A stretch of DNA of 64,000 nt. It comes from Axinella damicornis (lineage: Eukaryota > Porifera > Demospongiae > Axinellida > Axinellidae). A model generated the notes under the pieces. The model did no database searches. It saw nothing but the letters and a program-made list of their open reading frames with translations, and was not told the origin of the DNA. Location: assembly GCA_963931865.1 (NCBI GenBank), contig OZ007514.1, positions 12,643,928 through 12,707,927 on the forward strand. The letters are read 5' to 3'. The translations under genes were made by a program, and so were the position numbers. Shown in pieces: positions 10,918 to 23,200 of the stretch (position 1 is the stretch's first letter; each line of letters opens with the position of its first letter).

Positions 10918-10990
10918 TCACTCGTCTGTAGCCGTATTGTTACTCGTGCCTGCGGCACTCGTGACAATACGACTACAGACGAGTGATGTT
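10918..10990. repeat. Fold-back hairpin (TCACTCGTCTGTAG)
   Basis: TCACTCGTCTGTAGCCGTAT pairs with its near-exact complement ATACGACTACAGACGAGTGA around GTTACTCGTGCC. A relative is at 12165-12243, so this is a dispersed hairpin family. Confidence 0.8.
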
Positions 10991-11469
10991 TCCTTGTACA
11001 CACTGTATAATAAATAATTTATATTATTAAATTTTATCATGTTTCCAGACCCTGCGGCTATAGGAACGCGTCCACATCGATATCGCGGCACTGCTTGGTA
11101 ACGGTCACGGCTTGGCACCATAGATAATACAGTTCTATGAGCGTACTTAACACGGTACAGCCTCATTGCCAAGCCGCGTGGGACTTACCGTGCAACCTGA
11201 AATGGCCGACCACGACTCGGTTTGCAGTTGGAGAAGCGGGCCTCTTGTCGTTCTTTGAATACGCGAGCCCCGAGTAAGTTGGCCGCTGTATAGCCACGCC
11301 CATCCACACCTCCATCCGCTCTAGCAGCAGTAAGGTTCCAGGCCAGCATCTTGCATGCAACTGGTACTGTTACTATATCCTTCATCTTGAATTCCTTGCG
11401 TTATGCATCTATCATTAATGCATTGGCGCCATGGCAATAACATGCATGCCCTAGGGGGACGCGATAACC

Positions 11470-11520
11470 CACAGAGCAACTAGGGTGATATGGGAAAATA
11501 TCACCCTAGTTGCTCTGGTT
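11470..11520. repeat. Near-perfect hairpin
   Basis: AGAGCAACTAGGGTGATAT is followed by GGGAAA and then ATATCACCCTAGTTGCTCT. Each arm is about 19 bases. Confidence 0.85.
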
Positions 11521-11584
11521 AGCATTTGCCATACATTCTCTATGGGAATAGCCATATCATGCTGTGTTGGAAACATGATAATAA

Positions 11585-12120
11585 TTACAAGTAGCTGAGC
11601 TCGCTTCGCTCGATCAGCTACTTCCCCCTTGTTCGCCTACGTGTGTAATTCGGCGCCGGACAGCTCTCTGTCAGAGCTGCTGCTCCCCGATTGCGTCCGC
11701 ATCTGCTTCAGCTGCTGCTCGCCGATTGCATCGATCCGCTTCAACTGCTGCTCTTCGTTTGCGTCCGCTTCAGCTGCTGCTCGCCACTTGTGTCTGCTTC
11801 AGCTGCTACTCCCCGATTGCCTCAACTGCTCCCCAATTGCGTCCGCTTCGGCTGTTGCTCCTCGATTGCTTTTGCCTCAACTGTCCGCTTCGGCTGCAGC
11901 TCCCCGATTGCGTCCGCTTTGACTGCTGCTCACCGATATTGCATCCGTCAGCTGTTCTAGAAGCTTCCAGCTAGCCCATGCCCAATGTTCTTGAACATTC
12001 TTCGCGGAGTTCGAGGTTCAATGTACGAAGGTCGCGCGTCACTACTTTAGTCCCACCCCACAAACATCCCACTTCCGTTACACACACACAGACAGACAAA
12101 CACACCTTAAAATCTTAATG
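11585..12120 (+). repeat. Dispersed repeat with 28-bp VNTR, copy 2
   Basis: Same order as 6475-7000: the AGTAGCTGAGC inverted pair, a more diverged CTGCTGCTCCCCGATTGCGT array, then ACATTCTTCGCGGAGTTCGA and the same downstream segment ending near ATCTTAATGTATTGATA. Confidence 0.85.
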
Positions 12121-12164
12121 TATTGATATAAGTATCACCATATTACCAAGCTATACCGGAAAAT

Positions 12165-12243
12165 ATCACGAGTTTGTTGCCGTAGTATTGTTACTCGTGC
12201 TTCACACTCGTAACAATGCCGAAGGCGACAAACGAGTGATATG
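12165..12243. repeat. Fold-back hairpin, second family member
   Basis: ATCACGAGTTTGTTGCCGTA pairs with a complement ending ACAAACGAGTGATAT around a GTTACTCGTGC loop. It is related to 10918-10990. Confidence 0.75.
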
Positions 12244-12288
12244 TTTCCGGTATTGCTTGGTACTATGGTGATACTGATTTTATCACAA

Positions 12289-12545
12289 GTAATAAAAAAC
12301 ATTTAAAATGTAACAGGATGTAGAGATACCAGAACGGCAAAAAGTAAGGAAACAAGGTAGGGATGATCACACAAAACAGTGAAGTATACAACCCCCCTAC
12401 AGAGATCTTTTTCCATAATACGTGTATAATGAAAAAAGGTATGTAGGGGGATTGTATACTTCACTGTTTTGTGTGATCATCCCTACCTTGTTTCCTTACT
12501 TTTTGCCGTTCTGGTATCCCTACATCCTGTTACATTTTAAATGTT
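12289..12545. mobile_element. Fold-back element with about 110-bp arms
   Basis: The arm from 12289 (AAAACATTTAAAATGTAACA) matches the reverse complement of the arm ending at 12545, with the centre near 12415. A diverged second copy is at 25675-25945 and a solo end at 7251. In both full copies the same downstream body follows, so arm and body travel together. Confidence 0.85.
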
Positions 12546-13185
12546 TTTTATTACTTGTTTATGTCATTTTTTTAGCAGCAGGCGCATACATACTGAACTC
12601 TGGCATTTACACTGCAAGCAATGGCTGAAGAATTTACTTACGGTTCCACAACAGCGCAAGGCACTTCTAATTCAGCGATCTTGAATAATAATTACGTATT
12701 GTTGCTAAGTGATCGTTTAAGTGCGCATGCGTACAAACATGAAAATGGCGTGACAAATGAAGCCATAGTTATTGAGTGGGCAGCTGCAGCCACCTGGTGA
12801 AGACTTGGAGTTTGCGAAAAAGCGATGGGCTGGTGCACTGCTCGGTGTAAAATGCTGCTGTTTCGTGCGAAAACCATCATGAGGGATTGAGGCGACGTTG
12901 AGCTAGCCCGTCTGAAAGAAGAAAGAAGAAAGAAGAAGAAGAAGAAGAAGAAAGAAAAACAATTTGCTCGTTTTGCGAGTACCTGGTGTGGTACTTTCGC
13001 GACGGTTTTTCACGATGCGAGGAGTCTTGTTGGTCATGAAAACACTCGAAGATGAACGGTATGTTGTTATAAAGGCTTATAAGTGTACCGTTTCTGAGAT
13101 TTGGAGAGATTTTTTTGTATTAGCATATATTGCGTGTACGTCGTATCCCTACATACAGAGTCTACCGACTCTGTGATAAAACCTG
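12546..13185 (+). repeat. Body of the fold-back-linked repeat, copy 1
   Basis: Aligns with 25946-26475. Shared blocks include AAGCCATAGTTATTGAGTGG, AAAATGCTGCTGTTT, an AAGAAG run and TTTCGCGACGGTTTTTCACG. Both end with TATCCCTACATA followed by the small hairpin AGAGTCTACCGACTCT. A related end is at 40735-40770. Frames are broken in this copy. Confidence 0.75.
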
Positions 13186-13384
13186 GAATTTCATTGCACA
13201 TTCCTCTACCAATGAACGTAGCGAATGCGCGTTACCATAGCTTGCTCATGGCGACAATATTTTCATTTCTGGTTGCCAACCCTTTGCGTTAGTACGGCAA
13301 GCTTCAAACGCTTGGGTGAGAAGGCCAGCGTACCAAGCCCAAGGCGGAGCCACGTCGATAACTGGCAGCTGTACGGTCGGTCCA

Positions 13385-13565
13385 AAAAAATAATGGTTTA
13401 GTTTTTGGTAGAAGTCGCATTGTTTAGTTCAGTTTTAGTTTTGATTACTAAATCTCAAAGGGCTTTAGTAAAATTAGTTTTAAGTTACCACCGTTTTGGG
13501 GTGATTTAATATTAGTTTAGTTGTAGTATTAATTAATTAACAGGCTGAGACAGTCCTCATTTCAT
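13385..13565 (+). repeat. Solo copy of the TTTAGTTTTAGTT repeat
   Basis: Shares TTTAGTTTTTGGT, ACTAAATCTCAAA and AATTAACAGGCTGAGACAGT with the MITE at 58199-58493. It is truncated on the right, where it abuts a family A copy. Confidence 0.7.
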
Positions 13566-13872
13566 TGCGCCAGTGTTCGATAACTCTCTTCAAAGTTCGT
13601 TGCCAGTACAGCTCTTACGTAGGGCCCACACAAGTGTGATCGCTGTCATTCACTGACACTCACATGCCGAAACTCACTGTGCTGGTGAAGTTGTGAGTGC
13701 TGTAATAAGTTCTTGCCTTCCCTTTGGATGCCATTGCCGACTCGATTGACCAAGCATGGTCCTCACATGACATGGCGTTAATTAGAATGAGCTGCAATGC
13801 CTAGCTTGCACGTCCAGCTAGTTGCAACCGGTTGCAACGCGGCTACTAGGAGTGCAGTTGCCCCTCGTTGAT
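13566..13872 (-). repeat. Dispersed repeat family A, minus-strand copy
   Basis: Ends in GGAGTGCAGTTGCCCCTCGT (the reverse of the family head) and holds the ACTCACATGCCGAAACTCAC core. It lies just 3' of the last recognised LRR exon of the NLR gene. Confidence 0.7.
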
Positions 13873-13923
13873 CGAAGCTCAGAGAAATATAATAACTGTC
13901 TTGTAATATGCAAATGATCTTAC

Positions 13924-16900
13924 TTCAGTTCCTGAAGAGATGTGTTCAACTTCAGAGCACTTGCAAGCGCAGTAGCTCCAACATCTCTCATATTTGTAGC
14001 AGCAAGCCTGCAATAGATGGTTACTATCATAATGGCTGTGATCAGGCAGCAATAGTCACAGTGGCACGTCACTCAGAATCACAGCTGAATTTGGCTTTAC
14101 ATATGTAGTCTACATGTACATGCAAATGCTAAGTTTCACAGAAAAAGTAATCAACATGGGTCAGTGTATAATTACATATAATTACCCTGCGCGTGCATGC
14201 GCAAAACAGAGTTAAGCAGGGTTAAGCAATTGGTCTGTCCGACATCTGCTTGTCTGTCTGTCTGTCTGTCTGCCGTCTGTCCAGTGGAAAAAAAATGATC
14301 TACAGGGTTTCAACTTAATGATTGCTAAACCTGACAATAACGTTGCGATCCAAAATAAAATTGGTGTCTGTGTACCTGATAGCGACCAAGGTGGTTCTAT
14401 TCTATGCATCTCCAGCTCTGTCTTATTAACCCTTTAACCACCGAATTCTTCCCACCAAGACAACACATTTTCATGCATTCAGCGCACACCACTTTGGTAG
14501 GTACTCCTCTCCCACAGCATTCGCTCCTCAGCGGCCAAACTTGGTGGGGCCCGCACACATGGAGAGACCCCTCTGGCAATACCATTAATGATATTCATGA
14601 CCCCCCACAAGGCCAGCAATCGGAGGTCAAAGGTGGATGTCAGCCGGATTTTCGCCCAGCATTTCCCTAAACTTGGGCCAGATCTGACTGATGGCACACC
14701 TTATACCACCAATTTGCAGGTTTTCTTGAGGCCCTGGGTGGGGTCTATGAATATCATTAGAATCAAAAATTCTCGGGTCAATGAATCTCATTAAAATCAA
14801 AAAACGCCCACGACAGGCCGAAGGGGGGGCTGCCGCCCCCCCTTCGAAACCCCCCCGGTTGTACGTTTAGTGGGGGAGGCGCGCCGAAATCTGACCAAAT
14901 TTTTGAGTTCGTGCCTTAAAGTCGTCCCTAGGCCCTCTGAAGACTTTTTGGTCTCTTTTTGGACTATGGAATAGGTGGGGTTCACTACATAGCTAGTGAA
15001 ACTCAGATTTGTTTTGCAAGAGAGTCTGAATGATGAATAATGATTGTAACTCACAGCAGGGTTTCCAGTTCCCAATTTCTTTGCATGTGTTTGGCTATCA
15101 CCACAGCTCCTTCATCCGATATAGGGTTGCCACACAGGCTGCAGAAGAACAATAACCTTATAGCCAGGTGCTTTGTGTATGGAACTACACATGCAACCAT
15201 TTCATACTTACTCTATGGTTGTCAAAGCTGTACATCCTAAAGCTTCGGCCATTGCTGTTATTCCATCAACACCAATATTGTTACCATTGAGGCTGAAGTG
15301 GAATGAGATGTTATCAGTGATATACTGCACAAGAATACAGACATTAATGAAAGTGCTTCCAAATAATTAATAACAGCAACCTACACTAGGACTTGCAGAG
15401 ATCTGTTCACGGTTAGCATCTCAGAAATGTTGCAGGCTTCATCGTCAGATAAATCATTTGAACTCAAGCTGTTTGTTGGTGTCAGGAAGTAAAAATACCT
15501 CATCACAGTGTGGGTAAATACAAATGCATGCATTAGTAAAAATGGATAACTGGTAGTGCTGTGAACCGATACTACACTGCCAGTCAATTCTGATCTATTA
15601 TTGCTCCGTGCTAAATTGCCTATGAAATGTGACAACAGAAAGGCAAAAATAATAACATCAAACTTACTTCAAAGTTTGTAATGAATCACTGACTTGCATC
15701 ACCTTGGCAACTGCAGATACTACGTACCTACAATCACTCCTGATGTCATGCAATCTGAAACACAAGAGAGTGTTGCACAATAGTGGTAATTACTAAACAC
15801 AACTCTGATATGGAAGTAAACAAGACTGTTTGATATCTAGTCTCCTTCCCAGACCATTTTACGTGGCATGTTACCGCATGGTTCCAGCATACATACAGTG
15901 CCATGGGAAACTAGCTAGTCTGGCCAACATTCTTTATTATGTATCTATCAGAATCATAGCAACCCCAATCACAACAAGCTACTTAGAACAAGGAAATAGG
16001 ATGTGGCATGATCTGAAGGTGTTAACTCTTTAGGGCCAAATTCTTTCCTAGGTCATTTCCAGTCTATAGAACACTTAAACATACCCTAATTTCTGTTCCC
16101 TGGCATTGCTGGGCTCGAAACTGCTCACACAGGTAATTTCAGCTATACTGAGCATATACGTGACTTAACCACACCCACCAATTAACGAGCTTGCAATCAA
16201 GCCTCCCGAGAAATGCCAACCTGCTGTAGCTAGGCTATGAACACTGGAAATGGAGGCCCTACAAGGCAAGACAGCTACTTTCTAAGACCATTTATGCCAA
16301 AAACGGCGGAAATGGCCCTCCCAGTGCCGACCAAGACCTTTCTATCACGGAGCCCAGACACGACCACGCTGTTTGCACCCTCCGGGTGCACCCACCCACC
16401 TCCCCCTGTCCCGCCCTTTCTGCTGTCGCAGAACCTATCTCCCAAGGACATTGCCGGATGTGACATCATGAAGCTGAAAGTCTCATGACACCTTAAGGCG
16501 TCATTAGCAGGGAAAGGGTTAAGCTGCTTTGCGTCACTTCCAGTATGGTTTGCAACTCCCCTGTACAGTGATCTGCTGCTAACAGTATATACCTAGTTAG
16601 TTACCCTTCTCTCCATGAATGTAATCCATGATGGGTAGAATATTTATTATCTTACTCAAGTTTTGTTGGAGTTTGGTTACAGCATAACAGACGGTTCATT
16701 TCCAACATGACAGGAACTGCAATATGTCCATTGGTAATGCGCTGATTCTCCTTAAGACTAGAAAAAAGGGAAAGAGAGATTTAAAAGTTTAGTGAGAGAG
16801 CTTGTATGCATTGATGTTGTCTGAGTGGAATTCCAAAATCTATTACACTAGCTCCTGGTAGGGGAAAAATTGTGCCGCGTAATGTAAATAATTAATTCAC

Positions 16901-19900
16901 TTTTGACTACTTATAGGAATGGCCTACAAAGGTTTTGACTGCACAGTCGTGATCGCTATCATGCAGTGACCCAACCGTACAATTTTGGTGCTGAAACTCA
17001 CCTTGGTGGTGACAGGAGCCTAACGAGAAGGAGTGTCCAACTTAGCATATTATAGCAATAGAACAAGTTCACTCAAACAGCAGCAACCTAACCATGCCCT
17101 TATTTGGAACCTCTTTATGTAACAAGAGCCAACCTTCCGGTAGTCTAAGTAGGTGTTGCATGGCCTGCCCGCTGGTTCGTGAACAAATGATAACGCATTA
17201 AGTGTAACTGCAGTACAGATTACCCACTTGCCGTATATGGTCAAGCACAAGCGCTATTGGACCAGACTTGTTCCCGTAGTTGGACGCTCCTTCCCATTAT
17301 GGGCTTCTGGTGGTGAAGATACAAGCGGTTTTGTCGTGCTGTTGGCTACCATTGCTCGATGACTTTCGTTGCCAGCACAGCTCTTACGATAAACCCACAA
17401 AGATTCTGACCTCATCCATGATCGCTGTTGTTCACTTACACTTACATGCCAAAATTCATCATGCTGGTGAAGTTGTGAGTACTGTAATAATTTCTTGCCT
17501 TCCCTTTGTAGCTGCCATTGCTGACCTGTGTTAATTGGAATGAGCTGCAATACCTATAGCTTGTGCTACCAGCTAGCGAGTTGCAACAGGTTGCAACAGG
17601 TTGCAACAGGTTGCAACAGCTACCAGGAGTGCGGTTGCCCCTCGTTATATTCCTGGTAGGGGAAAAATTGTGCCATGTATCTAACTTACATTCCTGGTAT
17701 AGGAAAAATTGTGCCGCATAAATAGCTATTACATTCCTGGTAGGGGGGAAATTGTGTCGCGTAACTAAATAAATAATCAAACCCCACAGCACGCTGGAAT
17801 GGCCTACAAAGATTCTGACTACACCATTGTGATCGCTATCATGCAGTGACACAAACGTATAATAATTGTGCTGAAACTCACCTTGGTGGTGGAGATACAA
17901 GCACTTTTGTCGTGCCATCGGCCGCCATTGCTCGAGTGCTCTCTTCGTCTTTCGTTGCCAGTACAGCTCTTACGAAGATCCTGACCACATAGCCGTGATC
18001 GCTGTAAGAATTTTTGTCTTTCCTTTGGCCGCCATTGCTAGCGATCGACTGAGCGTGGTTGCCACGTGGCATGTTGAGCTCTCTCGCTTTCTCTGACGTG
18101 TCTCTGTACCTAAGACTGTACTGATATTTTTGATCCTTCTTTAGCTGCAAGATGCTAAACCTTGTCCTTTTTGTACAGTGACTGCATTGCCACATAAAGT
18201 GGTGGAGGACTGCTTCCAATGGTTTTATATAGTCCATTGATCTGTTCCATCCCATTTGTCTTTCTAGTTCCACATTCACCTGAAAGTGAGTGTTTCCCGC
18301 CAAGAAAGCTTGTGTGGTGTGGAGGTCCCCACCTAGTCTACTATCTGTATTCTCTGCTCTTATGGGGCTGGTTAACTGAGCTGTCTGTCAGTGGCATTTC
18401 TATAGGCTAGGGAAGTTAGCAGGGCCCCAAATGCTGTCGTCATGTACATAGTGCCGTAAAATTTGCATAAAGTCATACATGGCGTAACTCTTCCTTCCCT
18501 TTGTGGGTACCATGACCTGCGGATGGGTTAGTCCTATCAATTAAGGTTCCGGAATACCCAAATGTAATTAACGGGTGATTAATTAAGTGGGCGGGACTTC
18601 CTAGATTTACAACTAATGTGGAGCTCGTTCTGGCTCACCCTAGTAAGCAAGGCCCACGCACGATGAAGTACAAGAGATGTACCATTGGATGCTGCGGAGA
18701 TGAGCGGTACAAGCGCTAGGGCACATGCACTGCGTGCAGTTATCGTACGACTCTGTTACAAGGATTTTTTGACGTCAAATTTCACAGATAGAAAGGGACA
18801 TTCAGAGCACAAATCGTACTTTATCGAGACCTACCTTGCCGATAGTGGTGACAGAGACCATAGTGAAAGCCCGGCGAGGTCTACGATGAGAGATCGAATC
18901 GACGGAAGTCGAAAGTGGAAGTCACAGAGGTCAAACCATCCCCCTTTCAGCACGTACTACTTCATGGAAAGAGCCGACTATCGCTGTTCAGCTGTCTCTG
19001 GCACTGCAACAGGTACCTCACTTTCACTTGCGGTAACAGCGCACACCCTACACTGAACGGCAGCGAAGACGTTTGACGTCGAAAATCAGTGGTCATCATG
19101 AACACGTCTTCACTATGGCAAGACAGTAGCTGTTTTGGTTAGGCGCATGCGTACAGGAAGTCACACCCATTTAATTGTCCTAATACAGGAAGTCACGCCC
19201 ACTTAATTACCTAATTAGTTATTGGGTATCCCGTAACCTTAAGTCCATCAGACCCTGTTGGACTAGCCCTCTCCACCTGTATAGTACCACCTTAGTGGTG
19301 GAGATACAAGTGCTTTTGTCGTGCCGTCGCAGAGCTGAAAATATGCATTGATTGGTCAATTGTCCAGTCAAATTCAATTTTGCCCGGCCATTAAGTTGCT
19401 TTGGTCGGACAATTATTAAAAATTGGTGTAACTATATTGATGTGTAGTGAATAACACTTTTTAGGCACTAATAGACAGACTAAGCAGAAAAAGCAGAACT
19501 AGCCAATCGGAACTCCCAGGGAAAGAGGTAGGCTGGTTGCATATAACAGTCAAAATGTGCTGTGTGTATGCACCACATCTTGGTGATGTTTACTCCCACA
19601 TAACACAAGGTGATAAAATTTATATCATTGAAACATGCACAAATCTAAAGAAGAGAGGGGTAAAAACAGCTGGCTGATTCAACCCATGCCATGTGTCTTA
19701 CACTAGGGAAAAAGAAAAAAGGAATTGAACCTGAGCACTTCTGCCAACTTGCGCTTCTCCTAGAGAGAAGCCCCTCATATGCTAATCAGTGTGCAGACAC
19801 TAAACGCCCGGACAAAGTGGCCAGTCAAGTGGTAATTTGACCGCCCTGTCAGCTACTTGCACGGAAATTGACCGATGGCCACCTGTTATTTTCAGCTCTG

Positions 19901-20282
19901 CGTCGGCTGCCATTGCTCGATCGCTCTCTTTGCCGTTGGTTGCCAGTACAGTCTTACAAAGGCCCCACAAAGATTCTAACCACACAGCTGTAATTGCTGT
20001 CGTTTACTGACGCTTACATGCCAAAACTCACCGTTGCCATGTGGCATGTGCGTTAATTGGAACGAACTGCGATACTTAGCATATGCTACAGCGAGTCGAA
20101 ACTGGCGTTGCAATGGCTACCAGGAGTGCGGTTGCCCCTCGTAAACACTTCAAATAAATAGCTGCTTGCTCTAACTTCTGAGGTATCAATGGACTTACTC
20201 CAGAGTCTGTAGGGATGTATTGGTTTCCAGCATCTCAGCAATCCTGTATGCTCCACCTTCAGTTATAAACCTGCACCTGAGA
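13924..20282 (-). CDS. Distal, diverged LRR exons of the NLR (7 exons)
   Basis: In transcript order the exons are 20199-20282, 16656-16757 (longer, 34 residues), 15668-15754, 15385-15468, 15212-15292, 15055-15138 and 13924-14007. Each has an AG acceptor and GT donor, starts with one base of a split codon and ends with two. Visible repeats include FITEGGAYRIAEMLETNTSL, SSNDLSDDEACNISEMLTV, NNIGVDGITAMAEAL, GNPISDEGAVVIAKHM and NMRDVGATALASALKLNTSL. They match the 28-residue ribonuclease-inhibitor/NLRC3-type LRR. They differ much more from one another than the proximal set, so they are older. Introns hold family A repeats and piggyBac-like pieces. Confidence 0.75.
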
Positions 20283-23200
20283 CTGGAAAGCAATTGCAGA
20301 TTTATGTGTGCAGCAAAGCCAATAAAATGCATTGAATGTCGGACGTAGGGTTTGTGCTGTTATGCACAGCAAATTATTCATCCCCACAAACAATGCAAGT
20401 CCTGAAAGAGCTATTGCCAATCAGCTGCCTTCCAGTGTTCAAATACAAGTTATTTCAAGTCACTGCTAGAGTAAACCACTGATAATGGACGACAAGCATA
20501 ATTGGACGCGCTTGGTTCTGAATGTGTATATCATTGGAAGTGGGCGGGACCTTCAGTCGATGCTACAGACCCATTGAAAGTTTGGTGGTTCTCTGTTGCT
20601 TGGTTCTGGAACTGCAGCCAGCCAAAGTTCAATTTTGGACAAAGGTATAATCAAAAGAATCGATGTATTTTCGGATGACGTTCCCTGCTTCTTCTCTGAA
20701 GGAACTTTCTCTGAGATTTTAGCAGACTCGGGAAGCCTCATGACCCCTCTGCCGCAGGCTGTCACTGTGGCATGTACAGGTCCTCAGCAACACAATGGTG
20801 CAAGTTCTGTGTTTATATGTTGCATCGTTCCCGAGATATACCGTACTCTCGCGAAAGTCCGCCCATGGGCGCTGCATCTTACTTTCTCACCAAACAGGGG
20901 GGTGGGCGCTCTTTCGAGTGTTTCCGCATTCAACCTTGAAAGAGCGCCCACCTTTGTTTACGTACACAAGTAGCGCATAGCAGCGATCGAGCAGCAAGCG
21001 CGCGTGAGTCAAAGCCCTCCCAGCACATCTACATCGCTGGAGCCACTAGCAACATCACCGCTCACCACGTTGTCTCTTCGCTGCCGCCAAGCGCTGGCTG
21101 AGGTCCAGCGTGGAGGCCGCGCGGCCGTCGTCAGCACAGGCAAGCCAGGCAACACACATGGACACCATAGATACGAATACACAGACTAATAGAGACTTGC
21201 TGCAAGGAGGTTCTTACCTCAGATACGCTGGAACATCTCACTAATGCGTCTATCGCCTGTTACACGAGGCACGAGGCTATAGCGCGAGGGTGGGCGCTCG
21301 TTCGAGTAAAATTTGACCCTATATAGAAAATTGAGCCAAAAGTGGGGGGTGGGCGCTCTTTGCGGAGTGGGCGGACTTTCGCGAGAGTACGGTAGTTGTT
21401 TATCTCGTAACTCTTCAGAAATACATGTCGTTGTCATCATGGACTGCATGCTTTTACCGGGAGAATTGAAAGCGAAGGGTGTATCTCGGGAACCACACTA
21501 TGTATGGACTTGCACCATTGTGTTGTTGAGGCCCTGTGCATATCTACATTGCTGCACTGGAGTGCACCTGTGAGTGTCCACGCCAAAATACGACAAAATT
21601 TCACTTCCCGATATATAGACCCTAGAGACCCTGGTCAACATTCGGTGATATTCCCCAGTGTTTGAATCAACCACGGTGACAAAAGTGAGCCCACGGCAGA
21701 GAGGTCATGAGGTTCCCGAGAGGCTTCCTGCCTACAATGTAAATCCTATGTGCTCAAAAATGAACATTTTAGTGATACCTATTCAAATCAACTATCGGTG
21801 AGCGTGAGCAAGACCCACATAGACGAGTTGGCAGTAAATTTCCACATAAGATATATTATATTTCCCGTAAATCACTTCCTGCTTGCATTTTGCGTGTTCT
21901 TACATCATGCATTAATTCAAACCACAGACGACTCACCACTGCAATTACGTCGACTTGGAGCCAGAGACTACCTGACTGAAACACAAACTATGAACAGCCT
22001 ACATACCTCAACAAAGCCTTATAAGGATGGAGACTATAGTGTGTGGTGGTGGGGTTGAGCATGCCATGAAAACGGGGAGAGTGCTTCAAGTCATTTCATA
22101 TCCTGCATGCAGAGCACATCATGGTGTGCAGCATGCATAGCAGGCTTAAACCATCAAGGTGTGATGTGCCTGTTAGACTACTTCAGCTAGTGCCAGAGGA
22201 TGGGAACTTGACTTGCCTACGTTCGATAACACTCAACTCAACCAGCGATGACACAGATCTGGCATGAGCAGAGAACGAGGCAGACCTGCATGATGCCCAC
22301 CTCTCAGCTGCTTTTGTCCCAACCACCGCACAGTGGATGACTGAGCAAGAGACTGTCATGCAGGAAGTCTGTGCAACAGCGACAGTAACTTAAACTCACT
22401 GAAGTTCCACACACGCAACATCCCATGACTAGACAAGTTGATTTCGCTCACACTTGCCCCACAATGCTCAGAGTGCCATAACATCGGTCTTCACAAAAAC
22501 TCATTAGGGCCCAAGTTTCTTCTGGAGGTCATCTTCAGCCTCTACAACACTTAAACATACCTTAATATTTGTTCCCTGGCATTGCTGGGCGCTCACACAG
22601 GCTATACTAAGCATATACGCGACCTAACCACACCCACCAATTAACAAACTAGCAATCAAGTCTCCTGAGAAATGCCAACCTGCCATAGCTAGGCTATGAA
22701 CACTGGAAATGGAGGCCCTACAAGGCAAGACAGCTACGTAATTTCTAAGTCCATTTCTGCCAAAAATGACGGAAATGGCCCTCCCAGTGCCAACCAAGAC
22801 CTTCTACCGAGGAGCCCAGATACGGCCATGCTGTTTGCACCCTTCGGGTGCACCCACTCACCTCCCCTTGTCCCGCCCTTTCTGCTCACGCAGAACCTAT
22901 CTCCCAAGGACTTAATGATGGCTCTATTGAATTAAATGACAGAGGATCCTACAACTGACCTCAAATTCTGCAGTAGCTGGTTCACCTTCAGAGCATCTGC
23001 CAGCATACCAGCTCCACTGTCTGTTATAATGTTACCATCAAGACTATAACATGAGATTAAAATAAACGGAATGAATGGCAACTACATAGAATTTTAATGG
23101 ATCGAGGATTCAGCAACTGACCTCAAATTCTGCAGTGACTTGTTCACCTTCAGAGCATCTGCCAGCATGCCAGCTCCTTTGTCTGTTATGCCATTACCAT

